In this document: positions 25,201 to 33,035 of the stretch, one piece after another
Numbering within the stretch: the first letter of the stretch is position 1
Layout: each line of letters starts with the position of its first letter
From: a virus
IMG/VR virus record: IMGVR_UViG_3300022934_000005
Span: 1 to 64,000 of that record
DNA length: 64,000 nt
Direction: 5' to 3' (one strand)
Program-made: the position numbers and the translations under genes
Notes under the pieces: generated by a model
The model's input: the letters and a program-made list of their open reading frames with translations, nothing else
Told to the model about the DNA's origin: nothing
Databases searched by the model: none

Positions 25201-26956
25201 CAAAGTCAGCGTCAAGCATAGATACTGAGTTTGACACACGCATACGTTCAATAGCATCAGTACCAAAGTCGTATGGTCTAATACGCATTTCACCTTGATC
25301 AATGAAGATTTGTAAATCATCAGTGTCAGAATATAAAGGTGTTTTAGTTTCTACTGGTAATGCTGTTAACCCATTTTCAATAACATCTGTAATAATACCG
25401 AACAGTTCAGTAACTCTAGTTCCAACACCTAGTTCAGAAATAGGTAAAATAGTGTTTTGTGCAACTCCGTTGTTTTGCTGTGTTTCGTATGCAATACCTT
25501 TAAAGATATAATTGTTAATTAAATCTCTTGCAAAGTTTTTGGCCGCAATTTCCGGAGTTCTATCACCGTCAATCTGTGGTGTTGTTTGCACCCAATACTT
25601 ACTAGCATTATATCTTGATTTTTCGTTACCACCGTATTTAATATCGTGTGTAATGCCTTCAACATTAAGGCCCATATCTCTTTCACACTTGGCAGTATTG
25701 TATGTGTATCCATACCACATACTTCCTTCTTCTGCTAGTCCTACATGGTTGGCAATCCAAGCAACAGTTTCTTTCTTAATAAATTCTAAGTTTGCTTCAA
25801 GTAGTGCAACTGCGTTTGGTGAATAAACTCTATTGTCAGTATCTTTAGTTAGATAAACTGTTGTAATTGTACCTGTTCTTTCTAAGAACTTAGGAAAGTC
25901 ATCTTCAACACCTTTAGTTAACAATTCAGCATCGTCAACCTGATAACTTACACTACCACCTAATGTTGGATCACTAAAGTTAAACAACACTTCATTATTA
26001 GTTGTATCTGTAATTAATAATAAGTCGTTAGTCGGAATACGTGTTTGCATTCTAACTTGAGAAATTTTTGCTCTATCAAGTGCAGGAACATTATCAAGAC
26101 CGTTTTCGATAACGTCTGTAATAATAAACGTCAAGTCATTTATTCTATTTTCAGTTCCAGTTTCGTATGTATTAGCCGCATTGTAATATTGTGTTGTAAC
26201 AACAGGACTTTGTAAAGTTGGATATGCTGACTGGGGTAATAGATAATTGTTAATAAGTCGTGCCATAAATTCTTTAGCACTAATTTCAACAGTTCTATCT
26301 CCGTCAATCTGCGGAGTACTATTAATCCAATACTTACTGGCCATGTAACGTGTTTGTGAATTACCACCATACCGCAAGTCATAAAGCATACCACCTTCGC
26401 CGTCAGTACCTTGAAGATTGTATCTTGCATCACGTTCACATTTTTCTTTTGAATCGTTTGTGTAACCTACAAAGTTATCAATAACACCATTTGCTAATGC
26501 ACTTACAAACGTGTGTTCGCTAGTATTGGAACTAATACCAACATTCATTGTAATTGTAGTTGTTGTTATTGCTGTAATTTTTGCAGGTGTTGAAAAATAA
26601 GGATCAGTACCTTCTGTATTAGGAACACCTGATGATCTTGGGTAAGAGTGAGGTGTTGCATGGTTATCATACCCACAAGTAAATGTTAGAGCATTTTCTA
26701 AAAATCTTACATAGTCGCCTACTTCAAATAAGTGGCTACCAATGGTTAATGTCATTACCCCTGTACCTGGATTATATACAGCACCTGTTGGTGTATATGA
26801 TTGTGCGTTTGCAATCTTAGAATCAATCCAAGCATTTATTTCATCAGTAATAAATTCAACATTGTTTTTAATTAGATCGTATGATGATGGAAAACGATTT
26901 CCTGTAATTGGAATACCGTTTTGAAATATATACTGTTCTACCTTTTGTTTAGCCAT
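19292..26956 (-). CDS. Giant repeat-containing virion structural protein (2554 aa)
   Basis: Very large baseplate or fibre-type protein. The first 600 residues contain two copies of a related segment: RYxASKYW followed by TPQIDGDR and FMARLINNYL-type stretches. From about residue 760 to 1600 there are roughly nine tandem beta-rich repeats of about 80 residues, each with a core like TFTVAGTDLGGASPANDATI (spacing differs between copies). The region around 1850-2100 has a distinct globular segment (SWYGAGFIDWMLRGDDGNF, then TGNMPVRYE, then VYIDNEMIRFTG) found in marine T4-like structural proteins, and the extreme C-terminus ends in NIILRWSEAQA. There is no signal peptide or membrane segment. Likely an extended, surface-exposed fibre or baseplate wedge component. 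It ends exactly where the convergent oxygenase gene ends. Confidence 0.85.
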   Translation of the reverse strand: MAKQKVEQYIFQNGIPITGNRFPSSYDLIKNNVEFITDEINAWIDSKIANAQSYTPTGAVYNPGTGVMTLTIGSHLFEVGDYVRFLENALTFTCGYDNHATPHSYPRSSGVPNTEGTDPYFSTPAKITAITTTTITMNVGISSNTSEHTFVSALANGVIDNFVGYTNDSKEKCERDARYNLQGTDGEGGMLYDLRYGGNSQTRYMASKYWINSTPQIDGDRTVEISAKEFMARLINNYLLPQSAYPTLQSPVVTTQYYNAANTYETGTENRINDLTFIITDVIENGLDNVPALDRAKISQVRMQTRIPTNDLLLITDTTNNEVLFNFSDPTLGGSVSYQVDDAELLTKGVEDDFPKFLERTGTITTVYLTKDTDNRVYSPNAVALLEANLEFIKKETVAWIANHVGLAEEGSMWYGYTYNTAKCERDMGLNVEGITHDIKYGGNEKSRYNASKYWVQTTPQIDGDRTPEIAAKNFARDLINNYIFKGIAYETQQNNGVAQNTILPISELGVGTRVTELFGIITDVIENGLTALPVETKTPLYSDTDDLQIFIDQGEMRIRPYDFGTDAIERMRVSNSVSMLDADFEYGLQPTKWQAIAMQRGYPSIYEIPGTDKEVLSVTTDASSGTGGVGQSLITVTTVGAHGIDAGTPITIKALENSVAGASRAEGSFIVSTTPTNSTFTYFAKSKVGATNGETLSTYYTQLREAGFYTGAAIGAPIFSILSQGSAGTFTNPLTAPAGGAIITFDGAIPEVGAPVINETGLISGINTFSAADPLRPAGTYGPITGTTDSIVQDVEVGTFSITVDGTGNVIESSVITGGRRNQVGDTITIDDADLGNGGAANLTFLVAQVVNGDGVGDGAQVTSVEGTGGTITTLTVVGDYNAGVNTIEVADPSGINQGQAIDRGDGVAIHVTTVTGNDVAFDGNTTDAIVGNQTTYTNIAGTNYQSQGFGAAFDVDRAAGVYTVTLNTAGQDFTVGDVLQILGDSVGGIAGINDVNITVDTVGASGEILTFTATGSAFDGNATFENQSGTNLNGQGAGAIFDVTADSGTYSAVLANPTYTSVASGITQGGAGSGAVWDVTLSTNNYTVTQSVSSASTGYVVGDVIRISGTTFGGTSPNNDLDIEVTSVGAVNGDITGFNSTGNGPDAQANYAAPNYTTSSIGTGAEINVSFIGSTYSASVVDGGSGYSQGDTLVVDGADLGGVTSTNDCTVTIDQVDGSGIIIAVSASGTAVNSASYSDIVSGVNVTGAGAAFDIVQNFNQTYTVTVSSGQGGTDYAAGNTILITGDNVGGQTPANDITITVTTADSAGTITAISHTGTAGTVTQNYAVGDRLQILGTTLFGVDGTNDAEIEVTAVTSGEINTFTISGTAADQSESYIQVPYTYNGASGTTAEFSVTRLGTVYSVQITAGGAGYLATETFTVAGTDLGGASPANDATITVQTIGAGGDILTASISGTASNSKLIEDVSQADGEVIALQGSLATFDITITNGTYSAVVNAPGQDYSANQSILFLGNTLSGASPTNDLTITISSVDGAGGITGITVAGSGATGTASYTQLGAQNLPNFGANATFSILRNNGVYASPTIEIDGESYVVGNKIQVLGSLLGGVDGTNDAVISITEVATDGSIVNTTISGTAIQGTTVQTYSTITVSELHTANIVANTTIAFAALATVEVTFNTAHGLVPGDAFITTVGSDDGVNNHTLLEGPFFAQQVPTSLTLRYQCRAPGAIGDVNNITATLYPRPDSFFIHRPYDGGVMLGTGGPQHGAQAIRQSKKYIRYQSGKGIMYTTGALFAPSYDLLEVHADGTSAGSFITVTTDDVDHGLQIGGKIKLIGIETNGYNGEYEVASIVSERVFRVIATTLLGGVNPVLSARSQVSLLNWHGATVRSGTFDDQNGIFQEYDGVNFNAVQRTATLQLAGTVSLGVDSNLVTGTGTRFRDQLKAGDVIVIKGMTHVVSGVTNQTTMTVTPDFRGVTPASGAKLCKVEDKKTKQADFNKDTLDGLGSSGYIMDISKMQMIGIQYSWYGAGFIDWMLRGDDGNFIFYHRMRNSNINTEAYMRTGNMPVRYEVGNYGPSDRLAADITATQTTIPLIDASFFPPTGGTVYIDNEMIRFTGVNGDTLTGCTRSAPMSNYAAGATRTYTAGVAATHTERTGVILISNTISPIISHWGSAFQTDGGFDSDRGYLFSYTSTGNEISGTRNTVFMLRLAPSVSNAITGDLGERELLNRAQLLLEGIEITSDGVDPANNADVVTGGIVVEGILNPQNYPTDPGSVGWTGLTGAAQGGQPSFAQVAPGGGVTWTTGATQTTGTATIQAAMTDTAAALYNRNNTNYHYVSTANWEALGGKVGVGTTVTGLFPQGTTIIEVVNEYWYSRYRFRTSQRNNSFVAAGANYTFSFGGSTSNASKLLFTKASWDALGAIAGTEVDPADTKFPPGTYVASVNIDEFGGTEYYEVGFTQSSSTTINPGDTVSFLFGQPPYAQPGETVFSFIATPGESSLLDLSSLKELTNTTLGGRGTFPNGPDVLAINVYKTGGISTQANIILRWSEAQA

Positions 26957-26962
26957 CTAATA

Positions 26963-27994
26963 TTAAACTCCAAATGCTACAGCCATCGCAACTGCTCTAT
27001 TATCAACATACTTCTTGTTTGTAATGTTATACGTACTTGCTGGAGAAGCAACAACAGTACCAGTACTGAATGTTGCATCTGCTGGTTTAGTATTTCCAAT
27101 TACTGTGTTATTTATTGTTCCGCCACTAGATCGTAAGTCGTCTGTGGAAACAATTCCCGGTGTAATTGTACCTATATCAACGTTGTCTATTAAGCCAGTT
27201 GTGCCTGGATTAATTACAACTATACCACCACTTCCTGATGGTGCTAAAGTTACTGCCGCGTTTGCTGGACTTAGTGTTACAGCATCTGCCGCAGTCAAAA
27301 TATTTGCTTCTACATCTAAATTACTTAATGTACCGCCGTTGTCTGGTTGGATATTTACTGTACCTGAACTACCAGTTGGACTTAGTGTTACAATAGCATT
27401 TTCACCTACCGCTGTAACATTACCAACTGACGTAATTCTACTAAAAGTACCAATACCAGTAACAGTAGGATCACTAGCATTCATTAATGATAGTGGGGTT
27501 TGATCACTATTACCAAACGCTAGTGCGGCCGGAGCATTGTCTGGCACTTCAAAAGTTACTTTGCCTTCAAACTGTCCTTGTGCTTCACTACCTTCTTTAA
27601 CAGTTAACCCGTCTAGAGTGGTGTGCTTAACTCCTTGATTATATAAAGTCCAAATACCGTCGGAAAATGTAAAAATATTAAAACTAAAATTACCTAATGT
27701 TTGTCCTGCTTCGTTAACCTCACGTAGTTGTAAGTTAAAAACATACGTACTACCACGTGTTAGTTCAATTGTAGGATTAGGCTGTAATTCTGTATCAGAA
27801 CCTTCTTGAAAATATCCGTCAATAGTAAAAGCGTTTCCTGCCTGTCTTACTAAAAAGTCACCAGCAAGATCGACTTCTTCTTCTGTAACAGTATAAGTTA
27901 CACTTCGTAGGGTTACGTTACCTTCGTCATCAACGCTAAACCCCGGTGATTTAAATCCATACTGTGCTTCAAATGCTGATTTTACTACGGTCAT
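26963..27994 (-). CDS. Tail fibre-like structural protein
   Basis: The 343-aa product has an N-terminal globular part (residues 1-180) and a Gly/Thr/Ser-rich beta-repetitive middle in which VTLSPTGSSGTVNIQPDNGG and similar strings recur (GGIVVINPG, then LIDNVDIGTITPG). The C-terminus has the NITNKKYVDNRA motif typical of phage fibre proteins, also present in the 322-aa protein at 55462-56430 (PNKKYVDNVI). It therefore looks like a receptor-binding or linker fibre. A late promoter is close upstream, with AAGGAGA before ATG. Confidence 0.8.
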   Translation of the reverse strand: MTVVKSAFEAQYGFKSPGFSVDDEGNVTLRSVTYTVTEEEVDLAGDFLVRQAGNAFTIDGYFQEGSDTELQPNPTIELTRGSTYVFNLQLREVNEAGQTLGNFSFNIFTFSDGIWTLYNQGVKHTTLDGLTVKEGSEAQGQFEGKVTFEVPDNAPAALAFGNSDQTPLSLMNASDPTVTGIGTFSRITSVGNVTAVGENAIVTLSPTGSSGTVNIQPDNGGTLSNLDVEANILTAADAVTLSPANAAVTLAPSGSGGIVVINPGTTGLIDNVDIGTITPGIVSTDDLRSSGGTINNTVIGNTKPADATFSTGTVVASPASTYNITNKKYVDNRAVAMAVAFGV

Positions 27995-28010
27995 TTTGGT
28001 TCTCCTTTAG

Positions 28011-28017
28011 TATTTAT
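28011..28017 (-). promoter_or_regulatory. Late promoter (GATAAATACT) of the 343-aa fibre gene
   Basis: The minus strand reads AGATAAATACTAAAGGAGAA. The predicted +1 is at or next to the AAGGAG ribosome-binding site, giving a very short leader. Confidence 0.75.
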
Positions 28018-28023
28018 CTGCAT

Positions 28024-29718
28024 TTAATTCACCACAATTAGTCCGTGCATTACGCTATGGAATTGACAGTTATAATGATACTGTCCTGCAACAGCAGGAG
28101 TCCACTCAACTGTACCATTTTGTGCACCTTGGTTTGATGCTGTAGGGGTTGTAACTTGATTACTAGTACCTGTGCTGTTAACAGTTTTAATATAGAACGG
28201 ATGCCCTGGTGATGCAACATTAAATGTTAATGTATCGCCCACTGAACACGTAACTGTCGGATTAGAACCTGTTACTTGCCCGTTTTCATCTGTACCAACT
28301 ATTGTATATGCACTTGAGTATGTGTTTGATACTGATAATGTATATCCAGCACCTGGTGTTGTACTTGTATCATTAATCGGAATACTTAAACTTGCTTCGC
28401 CGTTGTCTAGTGCAATAGTCATTGTTTCCGATCCTTCAGTTGTATCGTCTGCTGTAATTGCTACGTTTAATGTTTCATCTGAACCAACAACAAATGCTCC
28501 TGTTAAACTTGCTCCGCCAATGTCAGCACTTTCAATTCCTGTAATAGTCCAAGGTAGAACACTACCAATCGTAACATTAGAAGTTACAAGTGTAAGTGTA
28601 ATAGTATCGCCTTCATTGGCTGGACTTGCACTAGTTGATATTGAATAACTTGGAACAATTGGTGAAAGACTTGTGTCACCAATAGTAACTGTAGCAGTTA
28701 CTTGCGGATATTGTGATAAACTAATTTGGAATTGTTCTGTTCCTTCAGTAGTAACATCTTCTGATACAATAAAGGTTCTAACTTCATCTTGACCAACAGT
28801 AAATACTCCTGTAAGTGCTACACCATTGATATCTTCTGAAGTAACTCCTGTAATTTCGTAATCAATTTCTGTACCAGCGTCAATATTTCCTGTTGTTAAT
28901 GTAATTGTAAATGTGCCACCTTCGTTAACACTTGTTTTATCAGTTGTAAGTGTAAGGTTAATTGCAGGTGTTGTTGAACTGTCTGCAATTTGAATTGATG
29001 TACTTGCTTCATTATTATCCAATGTTAACACAAGAGTTTCTACACCTTCTGTTGTGTTATCTGCTGTAATTGGGAATGTTATCTCATCGTCATCACCGAC
29101 AACAAAGTTACCTGTCAAGTTTGCACCGCCAATGTCAGCACTTTGTACTCCAGTAATAGTATAAGGAACAATAGATCCTGCAAGTACGTTTGTTGTAATA
29201 AGTCTAATCGAAACTTCTTCGCCAACTTCTCCAATTGATGTTGTGCTCGGAGAAAGTGTATAAGTTGGTGCGTAAACACTTGCCGCTGTACCAAGCAATG
29301 TCGGTGTTGGTTCGTTTAGTGTTGCATAGTAGTTTGCACTATAAATGATTTTTGCACCTTGAATAGCAGTCGAATCATCTTGTACCCTCGGATATGCAAC
29401 TAGTTTAAAATATGCATCAGTGACTTCAACTTCTAACTGCATTAGATCGTCACCTAAGTTTGAACGACCATACACTACAATGTTTGCTTTACTAGTTGTA
29501 GCAGTACACAAACACTTAATAATTTCTTTTCTTTCACTGTTTACATCACACGCAATGGTATATTCAACACCAAAATATGAACCCACATACCAGCGATCTA
29601 GTTCTGTACCTGCTTCTACAAGTGTAAAAGTAGGGCCAGCATAACTTAGATTTGTGCCGTTTCTAAATTCAATAGTCTGGTTTTGACCGCGTCTAAAATA
29701 CTTGGTGATATCAAACAT
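28024..29718 (-). CDS. Fibre-like protein with Calx-beta repeats and a C-terminal cupredoxin domain
   Basis: The 564-aa product has an N-terminal part of unknown fold (residues 1-155), then three tandem repeats of about 100 residues of Calx-beta type. Each has an NEGGTFTITL-like opening, an ITGVxSxDIxGxxLTGxFxVG middle and a TTEGxETxxxxL ending. The final 100 residues form a cupredoxin-like domain: VTCSVGDTLTFNVASPGHPF, with His506, then HYNCQFHSVMHG with Cys551, His554 and Met557. The C-x2-H-x2-M spacing is that of amicyanin-type type 1 copper sites. Copper binding is therefore plausible but unproven, and could serve electron transfer, metal capture or only fold stability. A late promoter and a GAGG site precede ATG. 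Confidence 0.85.
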   Translation of the reverse strand: MFDITKYFRRGQNQTIEFRNGTNLSYAGPTFTLVEAGTELDRWYVGSYFGVEYTIACDVNSERKEIIKCLCTATTSKANIVVYGRSNLGDDLMQLEVEVTDAYFKLVAYPRVQDDSTAIQGAKIIYSANYYATLNEPTPTLLGTAASVYAPTYTLSPSTTSIGEVGEEVSIRLITTNVLAGSIVPYTITGVQSADIGGANLTGNFVVGDDDEITFPITADNTTEGVETLVLTLDNNEASTSIQIADSSTTPAINLTLTTDKTSVNEGGTFTITLTTGNIDAGTEIDYEITGVTSEDINGVALTGVFTVGQDEVRTFIVSEDVTTEGTEQFQISLSQYPQVTATVTIGDTSLSPIVPSYSISTSASPANEGDTITLTLVTSNVTIGSVLPWTITGIESADIGGASLTGAFVVGSDETLNVAITADDTTEGSETMTIALDNGEASLSIPINDTSTTPGAGYTLSVSNTYSSAYTIVGTDENGQVTGSNPTVTCSVGDTLTFNVASPGHPFYIKTVNSTGTSNQVTTPTASNQGAQNGTVEWTPAVAGQYHYNCQFHSVMHGLIVVN

Positions 29719-29735
29719 TATTATCCTCTTTAGTA

Positions 29736-29742
29736 TATTTAT
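29736..29742 (-). promoter_or_regulatory. Late promoter (GATAAATATA) of the cupredoxin-tailed fibre gene
   Basis: The minus strand reads TCGATAAATATACTAAAGAGG, in the 47-base gap between the methyltransferase and the fibre gene. Confidence 0.74.
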
Positions 29743-29765
29743 CGATAGTTAACGGCTTTAGGATC

Positions 29766-30398
29766 TTAGTCAATTTGACGCTTTGAGATCGCTAAGTACC
29801 ACATATCTAAGGGATATTGTTTGCTTTTAAAGTGTGTAATAATTTCTAAGCCGTTATCATCTATCATATCTTGGAATGTTTTAGGACTAGAACCCCATAC
29901 ATTTTCAGCCAATATGATTAATCCGTCATCAGTTAGATAGTTGTTAACATTATCAAAAAAATCTCTATGTATTGCCCAATCAGTATCCTTGTATTTCCTT
30001 GGTTCGTTGTAGTGTTCTACATACGGATCGTGATTAAAATGAGGAGGATTTGCAACAATTAGGTCAAATTTCTGCTCTGGAATTTTTTGAAAATTATGAC
30101 TGTAAATAAACTTTGCTTTTGCTTCAAAACTATTTTCTCTAATAGTTTTATTGATGCAATAACTGTTGTTTAATTCTACATCACTAAGTGTTAGTTTTTC
30201 AGTTTGTAAAGATGCAAGTAATCCAAACCCCCAATAGCCTGGACCACTACACCATTCTAGTGTATTTTTAAACTGTCTATTATTGCTAATATGATTAGTC
30301 GCGTCAAGAAAGTCATCGACCATTGTGTTTCCACAACCGTCTAATTCGTCAGTCCAAAAGATAGTTGTGTCGAAATATTTGACTTCCTTATAATCCAT
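29766..30398 (-). CDS. SAM-dependent methyltransferase
   Basis: The 210-aa product has a class I methyltransferase core: LEWCSGPGYWGFGLLAS around residues 46-62 as the SAM-binding motif I (loop Gly-x-Gly), an acidic DVELN end to beta-2, and FDLIVANPPHF near 112-122, whose NPPH is motif IV of N-methyltransferases such as PrmC/RsmC. The family contains RNA and protein methylases, and small-molecule methylases with this motif also exist. The target is unknown. It is the last gene of the compact GT9-SGNH-carbamoyltransferase-methyltransferase operon, so sugar or fibre modification is possible; host RNA methylation is the alternative. Only four bases separate it from the carbamoyltransferase. Confidence 0.85.
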   Translation of the reverse strand: MDYKEVKYFDTTIFWTDELDGCGNTMVDDFLDATNHISNNRQFKNTLEWCSGPGYWGFGLLASLQTEKLTLSDVELNNSYCINKTIRENSFEAKAKFIYSHNFQKIPEQKFDLIVANPPHFNHDPYVEHYNEPRKYKDTDWAIHRDFFDNVNNYLTDDGLIILAENVWGSSPKTFQDMIDDNGLEIITHFKSKQYPLDMWYLAISKRQID

Positions 30399-30402
30399 TC
30401 CA

Positions 30403-32205
30403 TTAGTTCTTTAGTGTAATTAATTTACCGTATTCTGGTAGATACAAGTATTCGATATCACTGTGTGCTAATGTACGAATTGCATCATCTAATGTTTCTA
30501 CTAATGGTTCACCGCCTAGATTAAATGAAGTATTAAACACCATAGGAATACCGGTTTCTTTTTTCCATTCTTTAATGAATCTATAGTAAAGTGGATTTTG
30601 TTTTTCATTTACGGTTTGAATTCTACAAGTTCCGTCTACATGAATAATAGCAGGAATTTTCTTTTCAATGCCTGGCTGGCAATTTACAGCATACATCATT
30701 GTAGGCGAACTTTTCATACCACGTAAGTCAAACCACTCATGTACATCTTCTTCTAAGATACTACCTGCAAACGGGCGGAAATATTCTCGACGCTTAACAG
30801 TATTAACGTGATCCTTTCCGTTTGGATCGCTTGGATCGTACATAATAGTTCTATTACCTAATGCTCTTGGACCATTCTCTGAACGTCCTTGATGCATTAC
30901 AACAATATTTCTATCTTTTAATAGTGCAACAGCATCTTTATCACTTGCATCTGTTACAGTTGCATTATATTTTTCGGCAGTATTTTCAATTTCTTCTTGT
31001 GAATAAAAATATTCCGGTCCTTCGTATAATGTATCAACTTGTGGATTAACTTTATTGCTTTTAGTTAATTTTCTATGCCAGTACATTGCGGCACCCATTG
31101 CTGTGCCTGCATCATTTGATACTGGTTCAACATAAATTTCAATGTCTTGATCTTTTAGTGCATCAAGGTAATGATAGTTAGCAACACAGTTTAATCCGTA
31201 TCCTCCGGAAATAACAACTTTGTTTTTTCCTGACATTTCAACTGCTTTTTTAATTAAGCGTACAACTTGTTCTTGTGTTTGTGTTTGAATAGCATACGCC
31301 ATGTCTCTTCTATTTTTTAATTTAGTAACATCGTCATCTGAGTGATCAGTTAAAAACGGAAACATATTGTAATTAACGTGAGCACCGTTAGGATATGTTG
31401 GTACAATTAATTCTCTATCGGAAATAGGATGTAGTGTGTCCTCTCTAAAAATTTTAGGACACTCTACATTGGGCCCACCATATGGGAATAACCCCATAGT
31501 TTTTCCTGCTTCAATAAAACTAAAACCACAGTACTCAGTTACTGCTTCGTATGCTTTAACAATACCTGCATTTTCAGTTAGGAAAAGTTCGTGTGTATTT
31601 TCTTTAGGTTCGTCATACATTTCGCTAGTAAATTCTGGCATCCAAGAACCTGTTAAAGGTCCATTTGTTCCTAGGTGTTTGTATAATGTTTTAAAGTTAT
31701 CTGGATAGTTACAATCAAAAATACTTTCAGTTTCCCAAACAGTTGTTTGTTGATTGCCAATGTTTAAATCAATAAATGTTCCTGCACCGTCAACAATAAC
31801 ACCAACTGCTTCGTCAAACCCTGAGCGATAAAAAGCACAAGCCGCGTGTAACTTGTGATGAATATGACTTAGGTCGATAACTTGTGGGTGCGGATTTCCA
31901 TTAAACGGCTGTCTTTTAATTAAACCTAGTTTACGTGCAAGACCAGTATAAACATCGTCTCCGCTAAAATCAATTTTACCCGCTGTATATTGTAAATTTT
32001 GTGTATGTGCTACAATAAGAAAATCTAATTCATCTGTGTACTCAAGAATTTTCAACATTGTGGCAAATGGGCCGCCATCGTATTTGTGTCTTGTTAGACG
32101 CTCTTCTTCAAGTGCAAATACTACTTCACCGTCCTTTAGTAGACAAACACCTCCGTTATGTCCTCTAGCAATACCTGCAATCCAAACCGGTTTTTTATCC
32201 GCCAT
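30403..32205 (-). CDS. Carbamoyltransferase, NodU/CmcH (TobZ) family
   Basis: These enzymes transfer a carbamoyl group from carbamoyl phosphate, through carbamoyl-AMP, to a hydroxyl of a sugar or antibiotic. The 600-aa product has both domains. The N-terminal Kae1/YrdC-like part shows HHKLHA at residues 116-121 (metal-binding HxxxH), GVIVDGAG near 136, and VVISGGYGLNC at 330-340. The C-terminal domain has QGRSENGPRALGNR at 439-452, followed by DP..P, VKRREYFRPFAGS, and a MVFNTSFN end. Length and motif order are normal. It lies between an SGNH-hydrolase-like gene and a methyltransferase. Precedent: Pseudomonas aeruginosa LPS core carries a 7-O-carbamoyl heptose, which makes a heptose acceptor attractive here given the HldE/HldD genes on the other strand. 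Confidence 0.94.
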   Translation of the reverse strand: MADKKPVWIAGIARGHNGGVCLLKDGEVVFALEEERLTRHKYDGGPFATMLKILEYTDELDFLIVAHTQNLQYTAGKIDFSGDDVYTGLARKLGLIKRQPFNGNPHPQVIDLSHIHHKLHAACAFYRSGFDEAVGVIVDGAGTFIDLNIGNQQTTVWETESIFDCNYPDNFKTLYKHLGTNGPLTGSWMPEFTSEMYDEPKENTHELFLTENAGIVKAYEAVTEYCGFSFIEAGKTMGLFPYGGPNVECPKIFREDTLHPISDRELIVPTYPNGAHVNYNMFPFLTDHSDDDVTKLKNRRDMAYAIQTQTQEQVVRLIKKAVEMSGKNKVVISGGYGLNCVANYHYLDALKDQDIEIYVEPVSNDAGTAMGAAMYWHRKLTKSNKVNPQVDTLYEGPEYFYSQEEIENTAEKYNATVTDASDKDAVALLKDRNIVVMHQGRSENGPRALGNRTIMYDPSDPNGKDHVNTVKRREYFRPFAGSILEEDVHEWFDLRGMKSSPTMMYAVNCQPGIEKKIPAIIHVDGTCRIQTVNEKQNPLYYRFIKEWKKETGIPMVFNTSFNLGGEPLVETLDDAIRTLAHSDIEYLYLPEYGKLITLKN

Positions 32206-32207
32206 AT

Positions 32208-33035
32208 TTAATATCCTCGATAATTTCGATCCCAGCCTTCAAGTTGAAGATTGGTAATGTTTTTAATTGTTTCTTTGTAGTCATCAGTTTTAACATTGTT
32301 AATACTATCTATCATATATTCTTGATGTTGATTTAAGTTGTGGCTTAAATTGTCCATTACCCAATTTAAATGTTGTATTGGACTAGGGTGTAGTTCTATC
32401 CATTTTTCATTATTCTTATTAGTAAACCACCAACTATAATCTTTTCTATACCACGCATATAATCCAATTGGTTCTAACCAATAATCTTCGTCAAAGATAT
32501 ATTTGTAATCTTGTAGTTCGTATTCGTCCCAGGCATTTGCAAGTTCTGGTGTATTACGTAAATTTTCACCATGACCTGCTTGATGTGGTATATCTGTGCC
32601 TAGTGTTTCTAACTTATTAATACTTGTAAACAGAAAATTGCATCCAGTTGATTTTAATAATCCTGCTGTTAGTAAAATACTGTTAAGTGTACTTAGGAAA
32701 TATGCCTTTTCATCAAAGAATTTATCATGCCAGTCTTTGTTAAAAGTTTCAGTGTTTTGATAACTGAACAAACTTCCTTTAGTTTGCCAAGTTTCTTCTT
32801 TGTCAAAACGCATATAGTCATGTCTTAGATAACTTGACCATTGTACTATTACTGTATCGTCTTTGGTAAAGTTATTTTTTAAATTACATTCAGCAACACG
32901 TTCTGCAATAGCACGATTGCCTAACCCTGCATGACCCCAGTTTTCATAATAGTTAAAATTATGTGCGTAGAAGTCTGCCCAAGTAGGCCAATTCCATGAT
33001 GTATATGAACAGCCAAAGGCAAATAGTCTAGACAT
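32208..33035 (-). CDS. SGNH/GDSL-hydrolase-like protein
   Basis: The 275-aa product starts with FAFGCSYTSWNW (residues 5-16), which matches the block I nucleophile region (GDS variant FGCSYT with Ser9 or Ser11 as nucleophile candidate). GHAGLGNRAIAE near 34-45 matches the Gly-Asn block II/III signature of SGNH enzymes. A HPSPIQHLNWV segment near 216 provides a plausible catalytic His. It could be an esterase or an O-acetyltransferase/deacylase acting on a glycan; the acceptor is not readable. Its ATG overlaps the stop of the GT9-like gene (TAATG), indicating translational coupling within the four-gene operon. Confidence 0.65.
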   Translation of the reverse strand: MSRLFAFGCSYTSWNWPTWADFYAHNFNYYENWGHAGLGNRAIAERVAECNLKNNFTKDDTVIVQWSSYLRHDYMRFDKEETWQTKGSLFSYQNTETFNKDWHDKFFDEKAYFLSTLNSILLTAGLLKSTGCNFLFTSINKLETLGTDIPHQAGHGENLRNTPELANAWDEYELQDYKYIFDEDYWLEPIGLYAWYRKDYSWWFTNKNNEKWIELHPSPIQHLNWVMDNLSHNLNQHQEYMIDSINNVKTDDYKETIKNITNLQLEGWDRNYRGY

